From Bacteroidota bacterium (GTDB lineage Bacteria > Bacteroidota > Bacteroidia > Chitinophagales > BACL12): a stretch of 64,000 nt of DNA. The position numbers and the translations under genes were made by a program. Below, one piece after another: positions 9,522 to 20,430 of this stretch (position 1 is the first letter of the stretch; the number at the start of each line of letters is the position of its first letter). The stretch lies in the NCBI GenBank assembly GCA_016715425.1, contig JADKAC010000007.1, forward strand, positions 248,001 through 312,000. Reading direction: 5' to 3'. The notes under the pieces were generated by a model, which saw nothing but the letters and a program-made list of their open reading frames with translations, searched no databases and was not told the origin of the DNA.

Positions 9522-10661
9522 ATGAGAGTATATTTTGATAATGCAGCAACTACACCAATGGATTCGCAAGTGCTGCAAGCAATGTTGCCTTTTATGCAAA
9601 CGCATTTTGGCAATCCTTCTGCCATTCATTCTTTTGGTAGAGAAACAAGAGCTGCAATAGAAAAAGCAAGAAAAACAATTGCAAAATTGTTGAATGTTTC
9701 ACCCGGAGAAATATTTTTTACATCGGGTGGAACAGAAGCAGATAATATGGCAATTGCATGCAGTGTACGTGACCTTGGTGTTACAAGAATTATTTCTTCA
9801 GTTATTGAACACCATGCTGTAACACATACTGTTGAAATGATGAAACTGAGTTCGGGAGTACAAATAGAATTTGTTGATTTAATGCCAGATGGCAAAATAA
9901 ATTATAATCATCTTGAACAATTACTAGCAGATAGTAATGAAAAAACTTTAGTGAGTTTAATGCATGCAAATAATGAAATTGGTGTCTTGTTAGATATTGA
10001 AAAAGTATCGGCATTATGCAATCAATACAATGCATATTTTCATAGTGATACCGTACAAACCATTGCACATTATAAATTAGATCTGCAAAAAATTCCAATA
10101 CATTTCATCACTGCTGCTGCACATAAATTTCACGGCCCAAAAGGAATTGGTTTTATCTACATCAATAAAGAAGCGCAGATAAAACCAATGATTCAAGGAG
10201 GCGGACAAGAACGCAATATGCGGGCAGGAACTGAAAATTTATACGGTATTATCGGCATGGCAAAAGCAATTGAAATTGCATACGATGAATTGGAAGAAAC
10301 CCATAGTTATATTCTTGGATTAAGAGATTATATGTTGCAACAATTGCAACAGGAAATCCCTGGAATTCTTCTCAACTCCGATCCGGAAGGATTATATACA
10401 GTGTTGAATGTAAACTTCCCTCCATCAGAAAAAAATGAGATGTTGTTATTTAATTTAGATATCAATGGAATTGCTGCAAGTGGAGGTAGCGCATGCAGTT
10501 CAGGAAGTAATGTCGGCTCACATGTGATTGCACAATTACATCGTGAAAAAAATTCTGCAGCAGTACGATTTTCATTTTCCAAATTCAATACAAAAGAAGA
10601 AGTGGATTATGTAATTGCAAAACTTAAAGAACTTGTTCCAATGAGTGTTGCTGCATCCTGA
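9522..10661 (+). CDS. Cysteine desulfurase (NifS/IscS family)
   Basis: 379 residues. Class V aminotransferase-fold PLP enzyme: YFDNAATTP at the N-terminus, FTSGGTEADNMAI (about 66-78), IEHHAV (95-100), the PLP lysine K202 in AAAHKFHGPKGIGF, GGGQERNMRAGTEN (about 227-239) and the catalytic cysteine C325 in GGSACSSGS. It takes sulfur from L-cysteine as a persulfide for Fe-S cluster assembly or tRNA thiolation. The short Cys loop resembles group I (NifS/IscS) enzymes. No iscU, iscA or thiI gene is adjacent, so it stands as an isolated desulfurase and its acceptor is unknown. It follows glmM by 33 bases and may share its transcript. Confidence 0.93.
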   Translation: MRVYFDNAATTPMDSQVLQAMLPFMQTHFGNPSAIHSFGRETRAAIEKARKTIAKLLNVSPGEIFFTSGGTEADNMAIACSVRDLGVTRIISSVIEHHAVTHTVEMMKLSSGVQIEFVDLMPDGKINYNHLEQLLADSNEKTLVSLMHANNEIGVLLDIEKVSALCNQYNAYFHSDTVQTIAHYKLDLQKIPIHFITAAAHKFHGPKGIGFIYINKEAQIKPMIQGGGQERNMRAGTENLYGIIGMAKAIEIAYDELEETHSYILGLRDYMLQQLQQEIPGILLNSDPEGLYTVLNVNFPPSEKNEMLLFNLDINGIAASGGSACSSGSNVGSHVIAQLHREKNSAAVRFSFSKFNTKEEVDYVIAKLKELVPMSVAAS

Positions 10662-10769
10662 TTTTTTTTATAATTGATTACAAAAGCAATCTTATCTTCC
10701 TATTCTAATTCACATTACCAATTATTGATTTAAATAGAATTTGTAACTTCCCCAACAAATTTTATAGCA

Positions 10770-12059
10770 ATGACACATCGCAGAAAATTTTTCAAACAAC
10801 TTGCAATTACTTCAAGCTTATTAGGATTTACTCAGATGGAAGCTTTTGCGGATAATAGTTTATTGCAGTCTGCATTACTGAATGCCGAAAATAAATCTAT
10901 AGAATCAATTGCAGCAGATGAAGAATTCTGGATGATTATAAAAAATTCCTACACTGTTTCTACCAATCTTATTAATCTGAATAATGGTGGAGTAAGCCCT
11001 TCGCCAAGAGTAGTGCAAGAAGCTGTGGAACGGTATAATAAATTGAGCAATGAAGCCCCCAGTTATTATATGTGGCGCATATTGGATAAAGGTCGTGAAG
11101 GACTGCGCACTAAGCTTGCTGAATTAGCAGGATGTGATGCAGAAGAAATTGCAATCAACAGAAATACCACAGAAGGATTGAATAATATTATTAATGGAAT
11201 TGATTTAAAAGCGGGTGATGAAGTGGTGTTGACAAGACAAGATTATCCCAACATGATAAATGCATGGAAGCAAAGAGAAAAACGACATGGCATTGTTTTA
11301 AAATGGGTTGAGTTAGAATTGCCAACTGAAGATGAAAATTATCTTGTAAATAAATATGCAGAACAATTTACCGATAAAACAAAAGTGGTTCAGATTAATC
11401 ATATCATCAATTGGACAGGTCATATTAATCCGGTGAGAAAAATAGCAGATGTTGCACATGCAAAAGGTATTGATGTAATGATTGATGGCGCACATACATT
11501 TGGACATTTTGTTTTTAATATTCCCGATTTAGGTGGTGATTATTTTGCAACAAGTTTACATAAATGGTTATGTGCTCCATTCGGAAGTGGAATGCTTTGG
11601 ATTAAAAAAGAAAAGATAAAAAACATCTGGCCACTGATGCCGGGTGATGATCCGCAAAGTGATAATATCCGCAAGTTTGAAAATCTGGGTACACGTTCTT
11701 TTGCAATTGAACAAGCAATTGGTCAGGCTATAGATTTTCATTTAATGATTGGCTCTGCAAGGAAAGAAGCAAGGTTGCGGTATTTAAAAGATTATTGGTT
11801 AACACAGGTAATTGATAATCCGAAACTCATTTCCAATACTTCACTAGATCCCAGATTTTCATGTGCTATTGCAAATGTGCGAATTGATGGAATGGAAGCC
11901 GGCACTATGGATAGTTATTTATTTACAAATAAAAACATTCATTGTGTAGGAATCAATTGGGAAAATATTCACGGTATTCGCATTGCACCAAATGTATATA
12001 CTACTACAAGTGAATTGGATATTTTAGTAGATGGATTGAATGAGATGATGGAAGATTGA
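10770..12059 (+). CDS. Class V aminotransferase-fold PLP enzyme with twin-arginine signal (isopenicillin-N epimerase-like)
   Basis: 429 residues. The N-terminus MTHRRKFFKQLAITSSLLGF is a twin-arginine (Tat) export signal, so this PLP enzyme probably folds in the cytoplasm and is exported to the periplasm. The body matches isopenicillin-N epimerase/selenocysteine lyase-like members of the class V aminotransferase fold: LNNGGVSPSPR (about 70-80), NRNTTEGLN (about 130-138), VMIDGAHTFG with D239, and the PLP lysine K265 in ATSLHKWLCAP. No catalytic desulfurase cysteine loop is seen, so it is not a second NifS. The substrate is unknown. It stands alone about 110 bases after the cysteine desulfurase. 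Confidence 0.88.
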   Translation: MTHRRKFFKQLAITSSLLGFTQMEAFADNSLLQSALLNAENKSIESIAADEEFWMIIKNSYTVSTNLINLNNGGVSPSPRVVQEAVERYNKLSNEAPSYYMWRILDKGREGLRTKLAELAGCDAEEIAINRNTTEGLNNIINGIDLKAGDEVVLTRQDYPNMINAWKQREKRHGIVLKWVELELPTEDENYLVNKYAEQFTDKTKVVQINHIINWTGHINPVRKIADVAHAKGIDVMIDGAHTFGHFVFNIPDLGGDYFATSLHKWLCAPFGSGMLWIKKEKIKNIWPLMPGDDPQSDNIRKFENLGTRSFAIEQAIGQAIDFHLMIGSARKEARLRYLKDYWLTQVIDNPKLISNTSLDPRFSCAIANVRIDGMEAGTMDSYLFTNKNIHCVGINWENIHGIRIAPNVYTTTSELDILVDGLNEMMED

Positions 12060-12086
12060 TTTCCGATATTTATTTATTACCCTTCT

Positions 12087-12094
12087 TAAATTTG
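12087..12094 (+). promoter_or_regulatory. Bacteroidota -7 promoter element TAAATTTG
   Basis: Exact TAnnTTTG match ending 19 bases before the ATG of the GNAT gene, giving a predicted leader of about 12 bases. I see no clear -33 element. Confidence 0.4.
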
Positions 12095-12113
12095 CAAACA
12101 CAAACAAAAAAAA

Positions 12114-12650
12114 ATGCATTTACCTATATTACAAAACGATTTAATCAAACTTATTCCCTTACAAGAAACTGATTTTGAAATATTATATGATGTTGCATCT
12201 GATCCTGCAATTTGGGAACAGCATCCCAATAAAAATAGATATGAACGTGATGTATTTAAAACATTTTTTGAAGGAGCAATTAAATCTCAAGGTGCTTATA
12301 TTGTGTATGATATTGCAAATGGGAAAGCAATTGGTTCCACCCGATTTTATGATTATGATGTAAATAAAAAAACACTGTTGATAGGTTACTCTTTTTTAGC
12401 GAAAAATTGTTGGGGTAAAGGATATAATTCTGCTATGAAATCATTGATGCTTAACCATGCGTTTACATTTGTGGATACAGTGTATTTTCATGTTGGTGCA
12501 AGCAATATACGCTCACAAAAAGCTATGGAAAAATTGGGTGCAATAAAGACAAACGAAGAAGAGATTGCTTACTTCGGTGAACCCGTACGATTAAATTTTG
12601 TTTATGAAATGACAAAGCCCCGATGGAAAAAGCTAATCAGAAATTTATAA
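12114..12650 (+). CDS. GNAT family N-acetyltransferase (RimJ/RimL-type)
   Basis: 178 residues of the Acetyltransf_3 type. The N-terminus (LQNDLIKLIPLQETDFEILYDVASDPAIWEQHP) is the standard opening beta strand and helix of RimJ/RimL-like enzymes. Then come AIGSTRFYDYD (about 71-81), IGYSFLAKNCWGKGYN (the acetyl-CoA loop, about 90-105) and HVGASNIRSQKAMEKLGA (about 126-143), where N and the KLGA helix are typical. It would transfer an acetyl group from acetyl-CoA to a protein N-terminus or small amine; the substrate cannot be inferred. It stands alone between the aminotransferase-fold gene and the lipoprotein. Confidence 0.9.
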   Translation: MHLPILQNDLIKLIPLQETDFEILYDVASDPAIWEQHPNKNRYERDVFKTFFEGAIKSQGAYIVYDIANGKAIGSTRFYDYDVNKKTLLIGYSFLAKNCWGKGYNSAMKSLMLNHAFTFVDTVYFHVGASNIRSQKAMEKLGAIKTNEEEIAYFGEPVRLNFVYEMTKPRWKKLIRNL

Positions 12651-12703
12651 TCAATTAACTTTATAACACATTTTAAAAATCAAAGAAAAATCAAAATCAA
12701 ACT

Positions 12704-13021
12704 ATGAGAAAAATTTCAATTCTATTCTGTGCCAGTGCATTTATGGTATTTACAATGGCAGCTTGCAGCAACTCTGCAAAAAAAGATGCTGATGAAGATA
12801 ATAATATAGACACAACTGTAATTACCACTGACAGCGACGGAAACACAGAAATAACTACGGATGGTAATACCGTTAAAGAAGATGGTACTTCCACAAATGT
12901 AGAGGTAACGGATGAAGGTGTTAATATTGAGCACAAAGATGGCAGCAACACAAAAATTGACGTGAAAGTAAAAGACGGCGAAAAGAAAATTGATGTTACT
13001 AAAAAAGGCGGTGATAATTAA
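12704..13021 (+). CDS. Small lipoprotein rich in Asp, Thr and Lys
   Basis: 105 residues. MRKISILFCASAFMVFTMAAC is a lipoprotein signal peptide with lipobox T-M-A-A-C (acylated Cys at residue 21). The rest is a low-complexity, highly charged sequence with alternating acidic/Thr segments (DGNTEITTDGNTVKEDGTST) followed by a Lys-rich tail (KVKDGEKKIDVTKKGG), suggesting an extended or beta-solenoid-like periplasmic peptide. No family is recognised. A strong hairpin terminator follows 20 bases after the stop. Confidence 0.75.
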   Translation: MRKISILFCASAFMVFTMAACSNSAKKDADEDNNIDTTVITTDSDGNTEITTDGNTVKEDGTSTNVEVTDEGVNIEHKDGSNTKIDVKVKDGEKKIDVTKKGGDN

Positions 13022-13040
13022 TCACTCTCTTTAAAAATAA

Positions 13041-13075
13041 AAATCCCGTTGTAAAAAATTACAACGGGATTTTTT
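13041..13075. terminator. Bidirectional hairpin terminator between lipoprotein gene and gyrB
   Basis: A perfect inverted repeat (AATCCCGTTGTA, 6-base loop, TACAACGGGATT) flanked by A and T runs. It can end transcription of both convergent genes. Confidence 0.85.
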
Positions 13076-13095
13076 ATAAATACGATTTCTAAAGA

Positions 13096-15126
<2,031 letters not shown>

Positions 15127-15168
15127 TCAATATTATTTTTATTGGATTAAATAAGGGTTTTTACTGCC

Positions 15169-16860
15169 TTATCTCAGATCGGATTTTTTAACAGTAATAT
15201 AAAAATTCGGATCCGCAAAATGATTATTATCTACAGCATTTAAATCTGGGATAGGTAGTTTTTTAGGTACGATAGAAGGGACTAACCAGACGGGAGCATT
15301 TTTTACAAACACTTTCACAGGCATATCAAATCCGGGCACTACATTATTCCATTTATAAATTAACAAATCTCCTTTGCTAGTCTCAATGGTATTAAATTCT
15401 AATTCAGGAACCTGAATAGTTCTCAGGTATTGATCAAATACTTTAGATAAATCTCTGCCCATCCATTTGCTGATATAATTCTCAATCTCGGTTGAGGTAA
15501 CTGTTTTATGATAGAAATCCGCATTCATACTGCGCAGCATATTGCGAAATTTTTCATCATTATCCATTACTTGTCGGATGGTATGCATCAACGCAGCACC
15601 TTTGGGATACATATCTCCCGAGCCTTCGCTGTTCACACCATAATCACCAATAACAGGTTGTTTATTCTCGATCCCTTTCATTAATCCCTGCATGTATGCA
15701 TTTGCATCTTTTTTCCCATAGAAATATTCTGTAAATAATACTTCAGAATACGAAGTAATGCCTTCATGCACCCACATATCTGCAATATCTTTTGTAGTAA
15801 TATTATTTGCAAACCATTCGTGTCCGGATTCATGCACTACAATATAATCCCACTTCATACCTGCATCACTTCCACTTAAATCATAACCGAGATATCCGTT
15901 TTTAAAATTATTGCCATAAGCAATTGCACTTTGATGCTCCATTCCCAAATGCGGTGCTTCTACCATTTTATATCCGTCCTCATAAAAAGGGTAAGGTCCA
16001 AACCAATATTCAAATGCTTCCAACATCCTTTGTACATCGAGCAAAACATGACTCTTCGCTTTATCCATATCATAACTTAAAAACCACAAATCAATATCTA
16101 GTGGTCCTTTTTCACCCTTATAAATTTCATTGTAGCGCACATAATCTCCGATATAAAAAACAAAATTGTAATTGTTGATCGGATTAACTACACGCCATGT
16201 ATAAGTTACTGTTCCATCCTCATTTAAATTACGGGATTCAAATTTTCCATTGGAAATCCCCACCAAATCTTTAGGAATGGTAATATGCATTCTTGCACTG
16301 TCTGGTTCATCTGCTTGCTGGTCTTTATTCGGATACCAAACACTGGCTCCCAAACCCTGACAAGCAACACTCACCCAAGGTTTTCCATTGGCATCTGTTT
16401 TAAAAATAAATCCACCATCCCAAGGCGGATTTTTTGCAACTGGTGGCGCACCATTAAATTCCATTTCAATAACAGCATCTGTTCCTGCTTCAAATGGAGT
16501 TTTAAAATGAAGTATATATACATTGCCATCTTGCTTAAACGGCACTTTCTTTCCTTCAAAAGTGATTGCTGTAATTTCCATTGGCTTCATTAAATCAATC
16601 TGCATTTTATCACCCGCTTCAATGACATGAAACGCCATCGTGTTTACACCTGAAACACTTTTCTTTTCCAAATCGAATTTCAAATCCAGATCATAATGCG
16701 TTACATCCCACCATGCCCTTTCAGGTGTTATAGTTCCACGCAAAGTATCTGCATGTGTGTAGGTATTTTTTTCGTCAAATAATTGTCCGAAAGTATTGAC
16801 TGTAAGCAGCATTGCTGCAATTACAGTGAATAAAAATGATTTAGGTAAAAACATAGGCAA
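15169..16860 (-). CDS. M1 family zinc aminopeptidase, exported
   Basis: 563 residues. A signal peptide (residues 1-26, ending TVNTFGQ) precedes an M1 N-terminal beta domain. The substrate-binding motif appears as APHLGMEHQSAIAYG (about 302-316), a variant of GAMEN. The zinc site is H343-E344-x-x-H347 in VVHESGHEWFANN, with E366 in WVHEGITSYSE as the third ligand 18 residues after the second His. It lacks the long C-terminal HEAT domain of E. coli PepN, like many short Bacteroidota M1 enzymes. It probably trims peptides in the periplasm. The ATG at 16854 (MFLPKSF) is an equally good start. It lies 109 bases upstream of gyrB and is independent of it. Confidence 0.9.
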   Translation of the reverse strand: MPMFLPKSFLFTVIAAMLLTVNTFGQLFDEKNTYTHADTLRGTITPERAWWDVTHYDLDLKFDLEKKSVSGVNTMAFHVIEAGDKMQIDLMKPMEITAITFEGKKVPFKQDGNVYILHFKTPFEAGTDAVIEMEFNGAPPVAKNPPWDGGFIFKTDANGKPWVSVACQGLGASVWYPNKDQQADEPDSARMHITIPKDLVGISNGKFESRNLNEDGTVTYTWRVVNPINNYNFVFYIGDYVRYNEIYKGEKGPLDIDLWFLSYDMDKAKSHVLLDVQRMLEAFEYWFGPYPFYEDGYKMVEAPHLGMEHQSAIAYGNNFKNGYLGYDLSGSDAGMKWDYIVVHESGHEWFANNITTKDIADMWVHEGITSYSEVLFTEYFYGKKDANAYMQGLMKGIENKQPVIGDYGVNSEGSGDMYPKGAALMHTIRQVMDNDEKFRNMLRSMNADFYHKTVTSTEIENYISKWMGRDLSKVFDQYLRTIQVPELEFNTIETSKGDLLIYKWNNVVPGFDMPVKVFVKNAPVWLVPSIVPKKLPIPDLNAVDNNHFADPNFYITVKKSDLR

Positions 16861-17011
16861 ACTTAAAAAGTAAAGTTGTTAAAATTATTTAGGGTAATGT
16901 TAGATTTTTTAAATGAATGGATAAAACGTTGCTTTATCAACAATATTTGTGGCAAAATTTTTGAAAGCCCAGCACGTTCATTTTTAACTTTAACCGCAAA
17001 TAAATAGAATT

Positions 17012-17575
17012 ATGATGAAAAGAATGTTGCTTTTATGCTTAATATCAATTCCTGTGTTATTGCATGCCCAATCAAAAAATGCCGATGTTTCAGGTTTACC
17101 TCCTTTTGAAATAGATGAAGAAACCAAGATGGTTATATTTTCCGAAGTGGTAAATGTTGATGGAGTTCCCCAGGATAGTCTCTATGATTTAGGAATTGAG
17201 TGGATTCGCAAATACTATAAAAATTCTACCACTGTAATGCAGGTACAAGATAAGCCGGGTGGTATATTAGAAGGTCGCCATAGTTTTTATGTAATGCGTG
17301 AAATAAATGGTCAGGAAACAAAAGGTGATTTGATAAAGTATTCTTTTAAACTTCAGTTTAAAGATGAAAGATATAAATATGTAATAACAAAAATCAATGT
17401 ACAGAAAGCAGCCTATTACGGCATTGAGAATTGGATTAACGACGATGAAAAATCATCCGACTATGAAATTCAAACATATCTGGAACAGATTTATGTATTC
17501 TTTACTGAGGAATTTATTCCTGCAATGGAAGCCGCTATTCAACCTGCAAAGGTGAAAGTGGAAGAAGAATGGTAA
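17012..17575 (+). CDS. DUF4468 domain exported protein
   Basis: 187 residues with signal peptide MMKRMLLLCLISIPVLLHAQ. The segment from about 45 to 135 (FSEVVNVDGVPQDSLYDLGIEWI, then GGILEGRH, YSFKLQFKDERYKYVITKINVQ) follows the DUF4468 pattern: S-x-x-Lxxx-x-x-W near the start and a K-D-x-x-Y-K/R-Y strand near the end, a predicted TBP-like fold found mainly in Bacteroidota. No function is known. It ends with a clean hairpin terminator and so is a single-gene unit. Confidence 0.75.
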   Translation: MMKRMLLLCLISIPVLLHAQSKNADVSGLPPFEIDEETKMVIFSEVVNVDGVPQDSLYDLGIEWIRKYYKNSTTVMQVQDKPGGILEGRHSFYVMREINGQETKGDLIKYSFKLQFKDERYKYVITKINVQKAAYYGIENWINDDEKSSDYEIQTYLEQIYVFFTEEFIPAMEAAIQPAKVKVEEEW

Positions 17576-17595
17576 TATCAAAAAACTAAATTTCT

Positions 17596-17628
17596 AAAAG
17601 GTCTCTTGAAAAAGAGGCCTTTTTTTTT
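17596..17628 (+). terminator. Hairpin terminator after the DUF4468 gene
   Basis: AAAAGGTCTCTT, loop GAAA, AAGAGGCCTTTT (one G-T wobble) followed by a run of T. Confidence 0.8.
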
Positions 17629-17748
17629 AAAATGATTTTAATCACCCAAAATCCTGATGCTTATCATGGCATATATAGGATAATAAGGCTTTTTTTGAAT
17701 TTCTATTTTTAATATAAATGGTTTGCAGCCAGAAAGGAGAAATAACAA

Positions 17749-18636
17749 GTGACAAAGGCTAATGAAGTTTCGTGGAAAAACCAGACTATGGGAACAAATG
17801 CAATTGGTATAAAACAAATATTCTGTCCAACTGATTTTTCAGATCAATCCGCAGAAGCTATTCGCATGGCATATAGAATTGCAGAAAAAACCAAAGCTTC
17901 TATTGTGGTATTCCATGCATTTAAAATTCCCTTTGTGGATGAGTATATGCCGAGCACTATGGTGGACAATCTGATGAAGGAAAATGAATTGAAGGCAAAT
18001 AAGGATCTCCAAACATTTTTAAAAACACAAAAGCTCGAGCATATTAAAATTACAACAGAAGCAAAAATGGGTTTCACTGCAGAAACAATTGCCGATGGTG
18101 CTGAAGAAGCAAATGCAGATTTAATAGTGATGAGTACTCAGGGTTGTAATAGTGTAGAGGACCGTATGTTTGGAACAGTAACCTGGAATACAATCCGCCA
18201 TTCTCATATTCCTGTTTTAGTAATCCCACAAGATGCAGATATTCCCGACGGTAGCAATATTATTTTTCCCTTCGAATGTATTGAAGAAGATGTGGATGTC
18301 TTAAGGCAATGCTTATTATTCAGCAGCTTATTTAATAGTAAAGTATATGCCATTCATTTTATGCAGGATGGTACTGTAGGAAATAAGTCTATCGTAAATA
18401 AAATTAATACAACATTCAGGAAAGAGATTGCTGATGGTGATTTGAATTTAAATTTTGTAGTTGATAAAAATATTACTGAAGCAATTACCCGCTTTGCAGA
18501 TACACATTCGGCCGGTGCCATTGTTATGATAACTCATCACATGGGATTTATGGCTACCATCTTTCACATGAGCACTACCCGGCATATTGCACTATATAAT
18601 AATATTCCACTGCTGGCCTTTAATGCAGAACAATAA
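17749..18636 (+). CDS. Tandem-domain universal stress protein
   Basis: 295 residues with two UspA folds. Domain 1 (about 22-160) begins KQIFCPTDFSDQSAEAIRMAYRIA and has DLIVMSTQGCNSVEDRMFGTVTWNTIRHSHIPVLVIP split around a degenerate ATP-loop. Domain 2 (about 165-295) is more diverged and ends GAIVMITHHMGF..TRHIALYNNIPLLAF. The GTG at 17749 is preceded at good spacing by AAAGGAG, a Shine-Dalgarno-like sequence that is unusual in this phylum; an ATG at 17788 is the alternative start, still ahead of the domain. Such proteins accumulate under energy or oxygen stress. The FNR-like regulator gene follows 92 bases downstream, so an oxygen- or redox-response role is a reasonable inference. Confidence 0.9.
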   Translation: MTKANEVSWKNQTMGTNAIGIKQIFCPTDFSDQSAEAIRMAYRIAEKTKASIVVFHAFKIPFVDEYMPSTMVDNLMKENELKANKDLQTFLKTQKLEHIKITTEAKMGFTAETIADGAEEANADLIVMSTQGCNSVEDRMFGTVTWNTIRHSHIPVLVIPQDADIPDGSNIIFPFECIEEDVDVLRQCLLFSSLFNSKVYAIHFMQDGTVGNKSIVNKINTTFRKEIADGDLNLNFVVDKNITEAITRFADTHSAGAIVMITHHMGFMATIFHMSTTRHIALYNNIPLLAFNAEQ

Positions 18637-18692
18637 AAGCAAACCTATCACCTGCTTGCTACTATCATAAACGCATTTGAACCAAAGCGAAA

Positions 18693-18700
18693 TATTTTTG
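18693..18700 (+). promoter_or_regulatory. Bacteroidota -7 promoter element TATTTTTG for the FNR-like regulator
   Basis: Exact TAnnTTTG match. Initiation near 18707 would make the GTG at 18708 leaderless, so the ATG at 18729 is the likelier start. Confidence 0.5.
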
Positions 18701-18728
18701 TATTTTAGTGAAAGTTTACTCAACTAAT

Positions 18729-19442
18729 ATGGCTGTAAAAAATAAATTTACCGTTCCTGATTGCGAACAATGCAAAAGTTACAACGACTCCCTATTTCAT
18801 TTTTGTCATACGCATGAATCAGCTACAATTAATGAAAATAAAACCTCGGCTATTTATAAAAAAGGGCAGGTTATTTTTCATGAAGGTGCAAATTCCTATG
18901 GATTATATTGCTTGAATTCTGGTAAGGTGAAATTATTTAAAATGGCCCCTGATGGTAAAGAACAAATTTTAAAAATTGTAGCTCCCGGAGATTTTTTAGG
19001 ATATGGTGCTTTATTGGCCGCCACACCTTACAGAGTTACTGCTGAAGTAATGGAAGATGCCATCATTTGTTTTATACCAAAAGATTTAATCACTCAATTG
19101 TTTAAAGAAAATGCTCGCTTTAGTGAGGGCATGGTTAAAATGCTCACCAAAACATTGGATGATACAGTTGAAAAAATGACGCATATCGCTTACAAACCAG
19201 TACGTGGCAGAATAGCAGAAGCATTACTTATTCTAAAAGAAACTTATAAAACAGCAGATAATCCCGATGGTGTAATTAATATTACACGTGAAGATCTTGC
19301 ATCTTATGTTGGTACTGTAAAAGAAACAGCTATCCGTGTTCTTAAAGATTTGAAAGAAGAAGGATTAGTAACTACCGATAATCACGCAATAAAAATTGTG
19401 AATGCACAAGGCCTCACCCGAGTGTGCGAACTCTACGATTAA
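18729..19442 (+). CDS. Crp/Fnr family transcriptional regulator, FNR-like with possible Fe-S cysteines
   Basis: 237 residues from the ATG at 18729 (an upstream in-frame GTG exists at 18708). Cyclic-nucleotide-binding-like beta-roll at about 40-125 (GQVIFHEGANSYGLYCLNSGKVKLF, LKIVAPGDFLGYGALLA) and a C-terminal winged helix at about 150-230 (INITREDLASYVGTVKETAIRVLKDLKEEGLV), where TREDLASYVGTVKETAIRVL is the recognition motif. Cysteines C12, C15 and C26 in DCEQCKSYNDSLFHFC, plus C114 in EDAIICFIPKDL, sit where E. coli FNR places C20, C23, C29 and C122, although the third spacing is longer. This suggests an oxygen-labile cluster. It lies between a universal stress protein and a membrane protein. 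Confidence 0.9.
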   Translation: MAVKNKFTVPDCEQCKSYNDSLFHFCHTHESATINENKTSAIYKKGQVIFHEGANSYGLYCLNSGKVKLFKMAPDGKEQILKIVAPGDFLGYGALLAATPYRVTAEVMEDAIICFIPKDLITQLFKENARFSEGMVKMLTKTLDDTVEKMTHIAYKPVRGRIAEALLILKETYKTADNPDGVINITREDLASYVGTVKETAIRVLKDLKEEGLVTTDNHAIKIVNAQGLTRVCELYD

Positions 19443-19465
19443 TTCCTTTTTTTTCTTTTAATGAA

Positions 19466-20002
19466 TTACCAAGGACGACCATAACCCGGCATGAATGGCC
19501 AAGGGATAGCTACCAAAATTATTATCAATGCAATTAGATACCAGACAAACTGATTTTTATTTGCGGTAATTGCTGAGGTTGCTTTCTTGGCTTTAATATA
19601 TCCCACATGAATTAATATAATTGCAATGAACATTAACACAGCGTGTTCCATAATAAAAAATCGGTTAGTACTATCACCCATTAATTCTTTAAATCGTTGC
19701 AATTTAAAGTTGGTTCTTACATCAATAAACACATAAAATAAAATAGCACCTATAAGTAATTGAATATCCGCAAAAATCATTGTAAATAATCCGGCTTTTT
19801 TTGTAATCCCGGCATAAGGTGCGCCGCTTTTACGTCCTTTATAAGCAAAATAAATAGCAGCGATAAGTGCAATGAGAATTAAATAGCGCACCAAAGAATG
19901 CGTATGCATTAAACCCACATACATTCCATGAGGAATAGGGAATTTCGGTATTGCACCATTTAATAATAGATTCGGTAATAGTGATAGGATAAGTGTGTTC
20001 AT
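19466..20002 (-). CDS. Four-helix membrane protein of the family often labelled cytochrome B
   Basis: 178 residues with four membrane helices. The pattern GLMHTHSLVRYLILIALIAA (about 30-49), FADIQLLIGAILFYV (about 76-90), FFIMEHAVLMFIAIILIHVG (about 113-132) and the tail ending IPWPFMPGYGRPW is that of a widespread Bacteroidota family that databases often call cytochrome B. His residues in helices 1 and 3 (HTH, EHAV) could bind haem, but this is not shown. A start at M27 (MYVGLMH) would remove a hydrophobic extension of uncertain status. It converges on the FNR-like regulator and is followed on its own strand by no close gene. It may work in electron transfer. Confidence 0.78.
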   Translation of the reverse strand: MNTLILSLLPNLLLNGAIPKFPIPHGMYVGLMHTHSLVRYLILIALIAAIYFAYKGRKSGAPYAGITKKAGLFTMIFADIQLLIGAILFYVFIDVRTNFKLQRFKELMGDSTNRFFIMEHAVLMFIAIILIHVGYIKAKKATSAITANKNQFVWYLIALIIILVAIPWPFMPGYGRPW

Positions 20003-20017
20003 AATGGTTAGGTGTTT

Positions 20018-20320
20018 TTATTTCTTCAATAAGTTTTTGAATTCCTCTTTTTTGGAATCAAACATTTTTTGTTGTTCAGGGGTAAGCACAGAATGTATAT
20101 TTTGCATCAGTGATTGCCTGGCAGTTTTCATAGCCTCTTTATCACCTTCTTCTTTATTTTGTTTACGCTCTTGCATAAATGTGCGTAAAGCTGTCTCAAT
20201 GGAAGAAGCCTGCGTATCATTGATACCCAATTGTGCTTTTAATGCATTGATAAATGCAGTAGCTCTCTCAGCTCCGCCACCTTTTGAATTTCCACCTAAG
20301 CGGGAAAAAATATTTGCCAT
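20018..20320 (-). CDS. Small helical Spy/CpxP-like protein without signal peptide
   Basis: 100 residues, Lys- and Gln-rich and almost wholly helical. It contains MQNIHSVLTPEQQKMFDSKK, an LTxxQ motif as in Spy/CpxP-type proteins and the small DUF families around them. Unlike Spy it has no signal peptide and starts MANIFSRLGGNSKGGG, so the resemblance may only reflect helix composition. The gene lies 15 bases upstream of the four-helix membrane protein on the same strand and probably shares its transcript. Function unknown. Confidence 0.65.
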   Translation of the reverse strand: MANIFSRLGGNSKGGGAERATAFINALKAQLGINDTQASSIETALRTFMQERKQNKEEGDKEAMKTARQSLMQNIHSVLTPEQQKMFDSKKEEFKNLLKK

Positions 20321-20370
20321 TGTAAATGAATTTTAAATGTTAGTGTTATAAAGATAGTTTAGAAAATGTA

Positions 20371-20415
20371 AAGGAAAAAATAAAAGGGCAACTTAAATTG
20401 AATAAGTTGCCCTTA
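20371..20415 (-). terminator. Hairpin terminator after the TonB-dependent receptor
   Basis: Inverted repeat AAGGGCAACTTA / TAAGTTGCCCTT with a 7-base loop; on the minus strand it is followed by a T-rich tract. Confidence 0.8.
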
Positions 20416-20430
20416 ATAAATTATAAAAAA

